Assembly (NCBI GenBank): GCA_031286265.1
Contig: JAITUP010000122.1
Coordinates: 1-38,971 of the forward strand
Length of the DNA: 38,971 bases
From: Chitinispirillales bacterium
GTDB lineage: Bacteria; Fibrobacterota; Chitinivibrionia; Chitinivibrionales; Chitinispirillaceae
Reading direction: 5' to 3'
Part shown: positions 1-8,023 of the stretch, one piece after another
How positions within the stretch are numbered: the first letter of the stretch is position 1
Layout: every line of letters starts with the position of its first letter
Made by a program: the position numbers and the translations under genes
The notes under the pieces: generated by a model
Database searches by the model: none
Told to the model about the DNA's origin: nothing
The model's input: only the letters and a program-made list of their open reading frames with translations

Positions 1-2
1 CC

Positions 3-758
3 GGTGTTAGCGATACGGTGAGAACGCGGGTATCGTGGAATACTTTTGCTGCCGGTGCAAGCGGTATGACGAATAAGTACGTGGACGCAGCGGCGCATAA
101 CGACGCGCTCGCTACAGCCCTTGCCGGGATGCCAAATGACGATAGCGGTAAGTTCACTTTAGAGACAATTGAACTTATTGAAGCGCTTGTCGATCAAACA
201 GGCTTGCGCCCGGTAAAGTTCGGTGGTAGAGAATACCGCGCGTTGGTTCTTCTCGATCCGCGTAACGCTTTTTCTCTGCGTCGCGATGAACGGTTAGAGA
301 AAAAATGGATATTCGCCTTGCCGCGCGATTTCAAGAATCCTGCGCTTTATAACAGGGATATTCTTGTGCTCAACGAGATCCTTTATCTGCCCGTACAGAT
401 AATGAAGTGGTTCCGTCCCACGATAGACAGTGACGCCGCAAACGGTAACCAAATTCGTTTCGGTTGCGGGATGAATTTAGACCCGCGCGCCAAAGATTTC
501 ACGAACAATAGCAATATCACCTCGTCTATCGTTTTAGGCGCGGGGGCATTGCGTAGAGGGCGGCGTTACGGCGAAGTTAAGTTTACGTCCGAAACCGGCC
601 GCCACGGGGATGGCTTGGAACTCGCTGTCCGTTATGATGACGGATGGATGCGTAACGAATGGTATTCTAAGGACGATCGCGGCGAGGAAGAGATGTTTTG
701 TGATTCGTCGTTCACGGTGTTTAATTATGATACCGGCCCAAGCGGCGTAAGCATTTAA
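3..758 (+). CDS. Phage major capsid protein, N4-gp56 family-like, 3' part (truncated by window edge)
   Basis: The frame is open to the window edge (GVSDTVRTRVSWNTF...), so the GTG at 18 is probably not the real start. The motif-level pattern (LIEALVDQTGLRPVKFGGREYRALVLLDPRNAFSLRRD...GAGALRRGRRYGEVKF) resembles N4-gp56-like capsids. It is followed by small head genes. Confidence 0.65.
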   Translation, partial: GVSDTVRTRVSWNTFAAGASGMTNKYVDAAAHNDALATALAGMPNDDSGKFTLETIELIEALVDQTGLRPVKFGGREYRALVLLDPRNAFSLRRDERLEKKWIFALPRDFKNPALYNRDILVLNEILYLPVQIMKWFRPTIDSDAANGNQIRFGCGMNLDPRAKDFTNNSNITSSIVLGAGALRRGRRYGEVKFTSETGRHGDGLELAVRYDDGWMRNEWYSKDDRGEEEMFCDSSFTVFNYDTGPSGVSI

Positions 759-801
759 TTAGTTATAGTACCGATTTAGTTGCTGTATCTATGTTGCAGT
801 T

Positions 802-828
802 GGCAGGGCGCGAAAACCGTGCCCTGCC
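802..828 (+). terminator. Stem-loop downstream of capsid gene (possible terminator or mRNA-processing hairpin)
   Basis: GGCAGGGC (802-809) pairs perfectly with GCCCTGCC (821-828). There is no clear U-tract. Confidence 0.4.
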
Positions 829-856
829 TAAAACAAATTAACAAAGGGGTATTATT

Positions 857-1222
857 ATGGGGTTGCTTAAAGTTGCAGATCAAAAGAAGATTAAAGCGCA
901 GTTCATTAGGCCGTCGAGAGCCACGGCAGTAGCAAATGCGAACAATGGCCTCTCAAGTGTTGTCGGCACGATAGACGTTGCGCTCGGCAGCATCTTGAAC
1001 CATCGGACTAACGTTCATGTCTTGACGATACCGCCGAATACGGAAGGGCTTGATTTGAAGCCTAAGGTCGGAGACATCGCGCTTGTTTATTTTGTGGACG
1101 ATGAGCGTACCGATAACCCGTACGGCTTCGCGATTTATGTTTATAGTCGCCCACAGGACCCGGCTGGAGCGATGCAGGCAGCCAGTACTTTAGCTTGGCG
1201 TCCAATCAGGCCGGTAGTATAA
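857..1222 (+). CDS. Small phage structural (head-associated) protein, 121 aa
   Basis: Position directly after the capsid gene; RBS-like AAAGGGG upstream; no motif recognised. Confidence 0.5.
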   Translation: MGLLKVADQKKIKAQFIRPSRATAVANANNGLSSVVGTIDVALGSILNHRTNVHVLTIPPNTEGLDLKPKVGDIALVYFVDDERTDNPYGFAIYVYSRPQDPAGAMQAASTLAWRPIRPVV

Positions 1223-1230
1223 CAAACAGC

Positions 1231-1287
1231 GGGACGGAATAATTATCAACGGGCGGACGTGCGCTAAGCAGCCCCGCCTTCCGTCTC
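1231..1287 (+). other. Two-tier intergenic hairpin
   Basis: Outer arms GACGGAA (1233-1239)/TTCCGTC (1279-1285) enclose inner arms GGCGG (1252-1256)/CCGCC (1274-1278). Confidence 0.4.
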
Positions 1288-1314
1288 TACCATCATTAAC
1301 ACGAAAGGATAGTT

Positions 1315-1845
1315 ATGAATAAAGTTACAGGTACCACAGTGGCCGCCGTTCGCAACGGGGTCAACGCGGAGCTCGAAGCCAAGGCTAAGAGATTCGACGA
1401 GGTTGAAAAGGAAAATGCAGTGTTTAAGGCGGCCATAGATCAACTTACCGCCGATAACGCCACGCTTTCCGCCGCGGTGAAAAAACTCGCGGAAGAACGA
1501 CCGGCCGCTAACGCTTCGCCGGCAGCGGAATTGATTGAAGTTGTCGCCGTGCCTTTTGAAGGCGTGACCGCACCGGCGCATCTTGTTTTTGGCGGTGTGA
1601 AATACGAAGCGGAAATAAAATCCGGCTTCAATCATTACAAGGTGCCGCAGAAATACGCGGAGGTATTGCTCACCGACACAAGTCGCGGGTGGCCCTTTCG
1701 CTTGGTGGGACGCGATGAGCCTATCACTGTCAAACGCCGCGTAGGGCAATTTACCAAAGACGTGAAGATAGTTCCGCACGTCCTCGACAAAACTACGTCC
1801 GGGAAGTTTTTTTGGAAACCGGTTAAAGTTGAGGATAGTAAGTAG
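1315..1845 (+). CDS. Phage structural protein with N-terminal coiled coil, 176 aa
   Basis: Upstream AAAGGAT; heptad-like region ELEAKAKRFDEVEKENAVFKAAIDQLTADNATL; ends immediately before the next ORF. Confidence 0.55.
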   Translation: MNKVTGTTVAAVRNGVNAELEAKAKRFDEVEKENAVFKAAIDQLTADNATLSAAVKKLAEERPAANASPAAELIEVVAVPFEGVTAPAHLVFGGVKYEAEIKSGFNHYKVPQKYAEVLLTDTSRGWPFRLVGRDEPITVKRRVGQFTKDVKIVPHVLDKTTSGKFFWKPVKVEDSK

Positions 1846-2397
1846 ATGGCAACGCTGCAAAGTTATAAGGAGCGGATGCCGGTCATCTATCAAACCCGAT
1901 ACGAAGACACGTATTGGATATGCTGGGCTAATGCGTTGCTCGAACGGCTAAGCGGGGTGGGACTTATCCCCCCGCAACGCCGATCGGAAACAGCGGAGGT
2001 CTACGACGGCGTTTGGTTAGACCGGCCGGACGGCTGCCGGAACGTGCGGGAAATAAGGAGGCCAGGTAATACGGCACCGCAATTTCGTTTCGTTGAAGAA
2101 GACGGCCGTATTCGTTTGTTAGGCGTTACCACACCCGATGGAGAGGAATTAACGGTGATTTACATGGCCGCGTTCAATCCCATCGAAACTATGGAAGATG
2201 AATTACACTTAGGCATGACGTATGAAAATTTGGCCGATACGTGGTTCAGATGGAAAGTAGAAGAACAGGTTTCTTCTATTTCATCGGAGTGCCAGTATTG
2301 GGGTAATCGGTTTGCCGAGGAGATCCGCCGCATACGGGCGGAAGCGTCGAGCCGTACAAACGTTTCGCGGGGCCGTACGCTCGCGGGTTTCAAATAA
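1846..2397 (+). CDS. Phage connector/adaptor-like protein, 183 aa
   Basis: Position and size between capsid and tail genes; starts one base after the previous stop codon. Confidence 0.4.
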   Translation: MATLQSYKERMPVIYQTRYEDTYWICWANALLERLSGVGLIPPQRRSETAEVYDGVWLDRPDGCRNVREIRRPGNTAPQFRFVEEDGRIRLLGVTTPDGEELTVIYMAAFNPIETMEDELHLGMTYENLADTWFRWKVEEQVSSISSECQYWGNRFAEEIRRIRAEASSRTNVSRGRTLAGFK

Positions 2398-2408
2398 GGA
2401 GCGGATAA

Positions 2409-3914
2409 ATGCCAAGGTTTCTGACAGTGCGAGATACGGGCTATGTTAGCGGCATGAATACCGTTGACAATCCGAAGACGCTGAAAGACGGGGAATGCGT
2501 CGAATTGGTAAACGCATATCCCGGTTATCCGGTTGTGCCGCGTCGAGGGTGTAAGGTTTCGCAACTACCCGATAGTTGGTATCCCAATATGGGCATCGTC
2601 CCCGGTACTCTATTTAGCTTTGATTTTGACGGAGAAGAGTATTTTTTGGTTTGGATGGCTGATTACTCTATTCCTAATCAGTTACTTGTAAATTTATTTT
2701 GTGTTCGCAGTGACGGTTCGTTGGCTGGTGTCGGCGGTCTCCATGAAAGTACAGCTATCAAACAGGATGGCGGTAGAGTTGTGAGTTATGCCCGTGTAGG
2801 CGATTCTGTTTTTGTGTCTGCCGGTGATAGGTTATGGCAAGTTGAGCCGTCTCGCCATATAGATACGCATGGCCTAAACGTGCGCATTTTACAAATCCCA
2901 ACTATCGGTAGCGATTTACCCGAAGTGGGAGTTGAAACGTCGAGAGTTCACGGAAATAGCCCTGATCAGTGGGCCTATGGCTACAGTTTTACATTCGTGC
3001 GTAACAAGCAGGGATCGCTCTACAATAGCGTATCGGAAGTGTTTACCCCAGTAGAAATTGAGGTAGAGGTACCGGGTACAAGCGGCGCTTCCGTATGGTC
3101 TTTGGTGGATGGCGGTGTTAATGGCCGTCCACGACTTACGTTTAACTTTCCTTCTTTGGTTGGCGGTGTGTTTGTAAATCCTTTTTCGTTTACGCACATC
3201 AGGGTATATCGAACGCTCAATCAAGCGGAAGCAATCAACGGGATGGATTTAAATGCTTCTCGATGGCTTCCGGGAGTGAGCGCCATGACTACGATTACCC
3301 TTCCGGTCCTATCGTGGCTACGTTCGATGACTTTTAGGCGCGATGCTAACGGAGTTGCCCATTTTCGTCAACGGGATAAAGAAGAATATACTCAATGGAT
3401 TACGCAAGCGCACGGCGGCAACCGTCCTGATTATTTGGCATTTTTTAATGGGCATTTTGGCAATGGGTATCTTTTTAGTGATAATAATGAATGGTCCGAA
3501 TTACGCAACCCTGACATGGATTTAGGTGATTCTCGATGGCTTCCGGGAGTGAGCCCTGAAACCGTCTTTACTATCAGCGGCTCCCCTGTGCCTGTGCCGG
3601 GGCTTAATTCGTTAGTTGGTCGATCGGATAGTAGCGGTATCCTGTGGTTCAAGGCTGGGGATTTCAATAGATATATGCCCTGGCTTGAAAACGCTGGGAA
3701 TTGGGCTTGGCTTGCGAGTGGCCCTAATGCCCATCTTAATAATTATGCGTTCAGCATTGATAACGAATGGTCCGAACTGCGCAACCCTGACGAAGAAGCA
3801 AACAGAAGTCTTATTAGAGACGTGCTTAACGGCTCGACACGATTTTTCCTTATAGACATTCCTTTCAGTGTCCACACATCACCAACGATATTAATGATGG
3901 GATACTTGCTATGA
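2409..3914 (+). CDS. Phage tail/stopper-like protein with internal repeats, 501 aa
   Basis: RBS AAGGAGCGG upstream; repeated blocks SRWLPGVS...NEWSELRNPD; next to the tail fibre ORF. Confidence 0.55.
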   Translation: MPRFLTVRDTGYVSGMNTVDNPKTLKDGECVELVNAYPGYPVVPRRGCKVSQLPDSWYPNMGIVPGTLFSFDFDGEEYFLVWMADYSIPNQLLVNLFCVRSDGSLAGVGGLHESTAIKQDGGRVVSYARVGDSVFVSAGDRLWQVEPSRHIDTHGLNVRILQIPTIGSDLPEVGVETSRVHGNSPDQWAYGYSFTFVRNKQGSLYNSVSEVFTPVEIEVEVPGTSGASVWSLVDGGVNGRPRLTFNFPSLVGGVFVNPFSFTHIRVYRTLNQAEAINGMDLNASRWLPGVSAMTTITLPVLSWLRSMTFRRDANGVAHFRQRDKEEYTQWITQAHGGNRPDYLAFFNGHFGNGYLFSDNNEWSELRNPDMDLGDSRWLPGVSPETVFTISGSPVPVPGLNSLVGRSDSSGILWFKAGDFNRYMPWLENAGNWAWLASGPNAHLNNYAFSIDNEWSELRNPDEEANRSLIRDVLNGSTRFFLIDIPFSVHTSPTILMMGYLL

Positions 3915-4552
3915 TCAGAGGTGGGACGGGGCGGAATACCGAGCCACAGTTAATGACACACCTGTCTTGTTCAAATACACGTAGGGGCATACTTCAATCA
4001 TTTAGCAATACCGATAGTGGCAATTTGCCGGGGGTTACGGGTACGTTAGGAGTACAGCATGGCGGCACTGGTCGAGGGATAACTACACAAACAGGTGCTC
4101 TGTACAGAACAAGTTCTTTACAGTCCGCTGGGTTTGATATCGGCACACTCCCGATAGCGCAGGGAGGTACCGGACAAACCACTGCCGCCCTCGCGCGTAA
4201 TGCTCTTGGCCTCGGCAACACCACCGGAGCTTTACCGATAGCCAACGGTGGCACCAATGCAATAACCGCCGCTAATGCCCGTACGCAACTTGGGATAACG
4301 CCCACTAACATCGGGGCGTTGGCTACATCGGGCGGTACATTGAGCGGTAGCCTACATATTGATATAGGCGATCATAGATTAACGATAGACGCAAGATCAA
4401 TAACATTTTCTCCACGTGTGTTAAATAGCAGTAGCTTGAGTTTTAGGCTCTATTACTTTGGAGATGCTGTTGCAATACAACGACGCATAGGATTATCTAC
4501 GGCCACGTGGCAATTTGCCAATACTACAAGTGGAGGTAATGTATGGAATTAA
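3911..4552 (+). CDS. Phage tail fibre protein (GGTG-repeat type), 213 aa
   Basis: Typical tail-fibre motifs GTLPIAQGGTGQTTAALARNALGLGNTTGALPIANGGTNAITAANARTQLG; overlaps the preceding stop codon (ATGA). Confidence 0.75.
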   Translation: MIRGGTGRNTEPQLMTHLSCSNTRRGILQSFSNTDSGNLPGVTGTLGVQHGGTGRGITTQTGALYRTSSLQSAGFDIGTLPIAQGGTGQTTAALARNALGLGNTTGALPIANGGTNAITAANARTQLGITPTNIGALATSGGTLSGSLHIDIGDHRLTIDARSITFSPRVLNSSSLSFRLYYFGDAVAIQRRIGLSTATWQFANTTSGGNVWN

Positions 4553-5697
4553 TATCCAAATATTACATCGAATATCCGATACCCATACGCTGCGATCTTC
4601 GCTGCGGCTACTGCTTCCACGGTGAGGCGTGGGAGCTTGATGCCGCAGGAAAATTTGAAGATAAGTATACGCATACATGCCCGTTCACCCCGCGGCAATT
4701 TATGAAGTGGCGGGATAAGCATTTGGCGGACGGTACTGATTTTATCTACGAATTGCACGGTGGCGAGCCTTCGTGCAGTCATGGCGTTGTACTTGAAATA
4801 CTTGATACTATCGATAAGGGGAAATTTCAACTGCAGACGCATGGGTTAGGCGATGCTGAATTTTACGAGGCACTGATTAAACGCAAAGATAAGATCGACC
4901 GCATAGGCTTTACGTATCATCGCAAAGCGTTAAAAGGTAACGGGGCCGTAGACGCTAAATTCGCCAACAACGTTTTGAGCGTCGACAGAGCTGGAATACC
5001 CGTTTATGTGAAAGAACTGTTACATCCCGACTTAAAAGATGTTATTCTGAAAAATAAAACGTTTTGGAAGAGCATGGGCGTTGAGTTTAGGATACAGGAT
5101 TTTAAGGGGCGTCGTGGATGTGAACCGATACCGAACACGCCCGAGGATTACGCGCTTATCCATCATGAGTATAAACATTATGGTTCTCAATGCGCTTGCC
5201 GTGAAGGACGCAAGCAAGTATTAATACGCGGGTATGATATATTCGCCGGCGATGTGCTCGCTTGTTGGAATGACCCGGTTGTGGTAGGAAGCGTAATAGA
5301 CGATTGGTATAATGGCGCTTATGTCATCAATAGGGCAATTGATGGCGCCATCGAAGTAACGGGTGTCGGTAAGGCATATCGCGGCAGTTATCCCGGTGAC
5401 GTTTGGACGCCGGAAAATGAAAAGTCGTTTGGAAACTTTAACAAAACGCAATTAAAAGAAAGGAAGGTAGTGATGGAAGAGAGCGTAATGAATTTTGCTA
5501 AGGGCCAGCTGGAGCAACTCCCGAATACGTTACGGCAAATTAACGAAACGCGGGGGTATCATTTGGCGGAAGCCGAGCGTTTACGCAAGGACGCGGAACA
5601 AGTGGTCGGCGCAATCGCCGCATATGAAGCGGTTGTTGATGTGGGCGAAGCCGCTGCGGGAAAAATAAAAGATGAACTCTTAAAAGCAGGGGGATGA
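4543..5697 (+). CDS. Phage-encoded radical SAM protein with SPASM/twitch-like C-terminus, 384 aa
   Basis: CDLRCGYC = CxxxCxxC; ELHGGEPSC = GGE motif; QCACREGRKQVLIRGYDIFAGDVLACWNDPVVVGSV resembles the SPASM/twitch C..C..G..I..dGDv..C...lGsv pattern. Overlaps the end of the tail-fibre ORF. Confidence 0.8.
   Translation: MELISKYYIEYPIPIRCDLRCGYCFHGEAWELDAAGKFEDKYTHTCPFTPRQFMKWRDKHLADGTDFIYELHGGEPSCSHGVVLEILDTIDKGKFQLQTHGLGDAEFYEALIKRKDKIDRIGFTYHRKALKGNGAVDAKFANNVLSVDRAGIPVYVKELLHPDLKDVILKNKTFWKSMGVEFRIQDFKGRRGCEPIPNTPEDYALIHHEYKHYGSQCACREGRKQVLIRGYDIFAGDVLACWNDPVVVGSVIDDWYNGAYVINRAIDGAIEVTGVGKAYRGSYPGDVWTPENEKSFGNFNKTQLKERKVVMEESVMNFAKGQLEQLPNTLRQINETRGYHLAEAERLRKDAEQVVGAIAAYEAVVDVGEAAAGKIKDELLKAGG
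5473..5697 (+). CDS. Possible internally initiated coiled-coil protein (74 aa) in frame within the radical SAM ORF
   Basis: In-frame ATG at 5473 preceded by AGGAAGG (5461-5467) at 5-nt spacing; the product MEESVMNFAKGQLEQLPNTLRQINETRGYHLAEAERLRKDAEQ... is helical and unlike a radical-SAM core. Confidence 0.4.
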   Translation: MEESVMNFAKGQLEQLPNTLRQINETRGYHLAEAERLRKDAEQVVGAIAAYEAVVDVGEAAAGKIKDELLKAGG

Positions 5698-5698
5698 T

Positions 5699-5884
5699 AT
5701 GGGGGTTTTAATAGATAATTGTGTTAAAATGGATAGTGGGTTGTTCCTTTGTTGGGATAAAGTTGATAATTGTTGTTATGTGATAAATTTGGAAAAACAG
5801 GAGGCTACCTCTGACAATACCGAAGTAGGAGACTGGGTAGAGTTAGCGAAACTTTTGGCAAATAAAAACAGAAAGGAAGGTTGA
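5699..5884 (+). CDS. Small cysteine-containing phage protein, 61 aa
   Basis: Directly follows the radical SAM ORF with AGGGGGATG upstream; contains four Cys (NCVK, LCW, NCCY). Confidence 0.5.
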   Translation: MGVLIDNCVKMDSGLFLCWDKVDNCCYVINLEKQEATSDNTEVGDWVELAKLLANKNRKEG

Positions 5885-5885
5885 T

Positions 5886-6299
5886 ATGTCGAATCAAGAA
5901 CTACTAATTAGGCAAAGATTTACACGGCAAGAATTACAGTGCCGTTGCGGGTGCGGCGCAATGCCGCCGCAAGCATCTATTGAAAGGTTAACGGCACTGC
6001 GCTATGTGTTGGATATGCCGCTAACCATCAATTCGGCGGCGCGGTGTGTGCGTCACAACACTAATATCAAAGGGGCCACTAACAGCCCTCATATTGTTCC
6101 GTCTACCGCGCGGCCGGGAGAACAAAAAACGTGGGGCGGTTGTGGATTCGACATTAGGATTACTTCCTTAGCTCATGCAACGCGCATTGCCATTGCGGCC
6201 GAAAAGGTAGGATTTAGAGGGATCGGTATATCGACGAAAAACAATTTTATCCACATCGACGATATGGCGCGGCCGCAAATCACTCATTGGGATTATTAA
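5886..6299 (+). CDS. Peptidase M15-type endolysin, 137 aa
   Basis: FTRQELQCRCGCG...LTALRYVLDMPLTINSAARCVRHNTNIKGATNSPHI...GCGFDIRI...HIDD matches the M15A (Ala/carboxypeptidase) pattern. Confidence 0.8.
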   Translation: MSNQELLIRQRFTRQELQCRCGCGAMPPQASIERLTALRYVLDMPLTINSAARCVRHNTNIKGATNSPHIVPSTARPGEQKTWGGCGFDIRITSLAHATRIAIAAEKVGFRGIGISTKNNFIHIDDMARPQITHWDY

Positions 6300-6314
6300 G
6301 AAAGGGGGCATGAT

Positions 6315-6752
6315 ATGATCGAGACAACAATGAACAATGTATCCGGAATGGCGCGGGATGTGTCCGACCTGTATCAATTGGTCGCGCTAACCGTCGTCTG
6401 CGTCTGCGGGATTGTTGCGCTGTGGCTGTATACCAAAAAAGGGCTTGCTCGAAATTGTGATGCTGAATTAGCGCGAACCGCACAGCGCAAAGCTGAGCGC
6501 GATAGGGAATTGACGGAACTGCGTAGCGAAATAAGGAAAGGCCGCGATGTGGCTGATGACGTAGGCAAATCCCTCGACAGGCATTTAGAATGTCACAAGG
6601 AATCCGACGACCGTATGCAGCGCACATTTGATCGTCTCGACAGAACGATTAATACGTTGCAAACCAGCGTACACGAAATAGACAAGGGTGTGACCGAAAT
6701 ACGCACCATCGTCAAAGAAAAGTTTAAGATGAGAGGAGAAAGTAGGCCATGA
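6315..6752 (+). CDS. Single-TM coiled-coil protein, putative holin or inner-membrane spanin, 145 aa
   Basis: TM segment LVALTVVCVCGIVALWLYT followed by a long charged coiled coil; located next to the endolysin. Confidence 0.5.
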   Translation: MIETTMNNVSGMARDVSDLYQLVALTVVCVCGIVALWLYTKKGLARNCDAELARTAQRKAERDRELTELRSEIRKGRDVADDVGKSLDRHLECHKESDDRMQRTFDRLDRTINTLQTSVHEIDKGVTEIRTIVKEKFKMRGESRP

Positions 6753-7678
6753 ACAGTCAATTGTTTCAGCAGCAGAACAGGGCGGCTATGGCAAGTATAA
6801 ACGGAAATTCGAGAGACCGGCAACAGGCTCCCCCGTCTGTAGGATCGGGTACGCCGCTTGCTAAACAGCAACAACGGCAGGGGCAACAACAAATGAATCA
6901 AGTTGCCCAAAATAACATGACCACCGCGGGAAACCGTTTCGGCGACATGATGACCGGCCAACCTTTTGCCGCTCAAGCCGCACAGCAACGCGAAGCGCAG
7001 GCACGGGCCGAAGCAAACCAGCGGGCGGCTACGGCGCATCAAATACAGCAGGCAGGCTTTGCCGGAACTCCGCTTGCTGTAATGGCGGGAAACGCGGCGG
7101 AATCGCAACTGCGGCGTGACAGGTTCGACAATATCATGGGGCTTGAAACCGAGCGGCAAAACATGATGACGCAAGGGGCGCAGTTAGCCACCAGCCACGC
7201 GGGGGAAGTTAACAGGTTTGAAGCGGATAGGTTGGCCGTGGACACGGCCGCGTATAATGCTGCCGGTCTAAAATTCAATGACTTCTTGGCAACACATCCC
7301 ACACTGGTTAATGATTTGCTGGCAGCAGGTAGAGATCCGAGACTTGACGTAGCGGGAATGATACAGAAGAATCCAGGGCTACACCAAGCACTTTCTGAAC
7401 TCCATTCACGCGAGGGAGGAAGCGGAAATTTCGATACCCAGTGGGCGTTGAATAAACTGCAGAACTGGCAAACCAGCACAAACGAAGATGATGTACAGAT
7501 TCGGGGGCTTGTAGGTCTTGGGTTAGATCGTCAGGATGCAGAGCTGATTGTGAATAAAACTCAATTAGCAGGGTTAGGATATGCGTTTGACCCGAATACG
7601 AATCAATTCGTACACAAAGATAGCGGTCATCAGATCGCTCGCGGGTATGGTGAACATAGAAGAACGGCTTTTCATTAA
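6749..7678 (+). CDS. Phage internal-virion-like, Q/A-rich structural protein, 309 aa
   Basis: ATGA overlap with the previous ORF; low-complexity Q/A-rich N-terminus; syntenic position before core-like proteins. Confidence 0.45.
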   Translation: MNSQLFQQQNRAAMASINGNSRDRQQAPPSVGSGTPLAKQQQRQGQQQMNQVAQNNMTTAGNRFGDMMTGQPFAAQAAQQREAQARAEANQRAATAHQIQQAGFAGTPLAVMAGNAAESQLRRDRFDNIMGLETERQNMMTQGAQLATSHAGEVNRFEADRLAVDTAAYNAAGLKFNDFLATHPTLVNDLLAAGRDPRLDVAGMIQKNPGLHQALSELHSREGGSGNFDTQWALNKLQNWQTSTNEDDVQIRGLVGLGLDRQDAELIVNKTQLAGLGYAFDPNTNQFVHKDSGHQIARGYGEHRRTAFH

Positions 7679-7699
7679 ACAATAAAGAAGGGAAATGCT

Positions 7700-8023
7700 A
7701 TGGATCCGGTAACTATGATGTTGGTAGGCACCATCGGCGGTGCGGCGGTAAAAGGCGTAGGCAGCCTAATAACCAATTCGCAAAACAAGCACGAGGCTCG
7801 CCGTCAGCAAGCGACTGCCGATCAAATGGCCAATCGTCAATTCGCATGGGGCCAACAAATGGATCGGTTCAATATGGATATGCAGAACCGCCAGCAGAAT
7901 GAAGTTGAAAAAGTAAATCAACACAGAATAACGCAGGACAGAGTTAGCCAGCTTAATGAAAAGCTGAAGACTAACATGGCCCTGCAGAATCACGTACGTT
8001 CGTTATGGGGAGGTGGACAATGA
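7700..8023 (+). CDS. Phage internal core-like protein, 107 aa
   Basis: N-terminal glycine-rich hydrophobic segment PVTMMLVGTIGGAAVKGVGSLI, then an amphipathic Q-rich helix; resembles podovirus gp14-type internal proteins by architecture. Confidence 0.45.
   Translation: MDPVTMMLVGTIGGAAVKGVGSLITNSQNKHEARRQQATADQMANRQFAWGQQMDRFNMDMQNRQQNEVEKVNQHRITQDRVSQLNEKLKTNMALQNHVRSLWGGGQ

Noticed and set aside
1264-1893. 209-aa minus-strand ORF
   Set aside because: Antisense to the 1315-1845 phage gene, which has a RBS and fits the co-directional gene block; biased composition suggests a shadow ORF.
3243-3791. Diversity-generating retroelement template/variable repeat
   Set aside because: Repeats differ at many kinds of sites, not only adenines, and no reverse transcriptase is present in the window.
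3343-3855. Plus-strand alternative-frame ORFs 3343-3525 and 3616-3855 with similar endings (NGPNYATLT / NGPNCATLT)
   Set aside because: The similarity comes from the underlying DNA repeat of the main ORF read in another frame; no RBS seen.
4543-5697. QueE-type DNA-modification radical SAM
   Set aside because: The ORF is longer, has SPASM-like C-terminal Cys and no neighbouring queuosine genes; cannot be fully excluded without a search.
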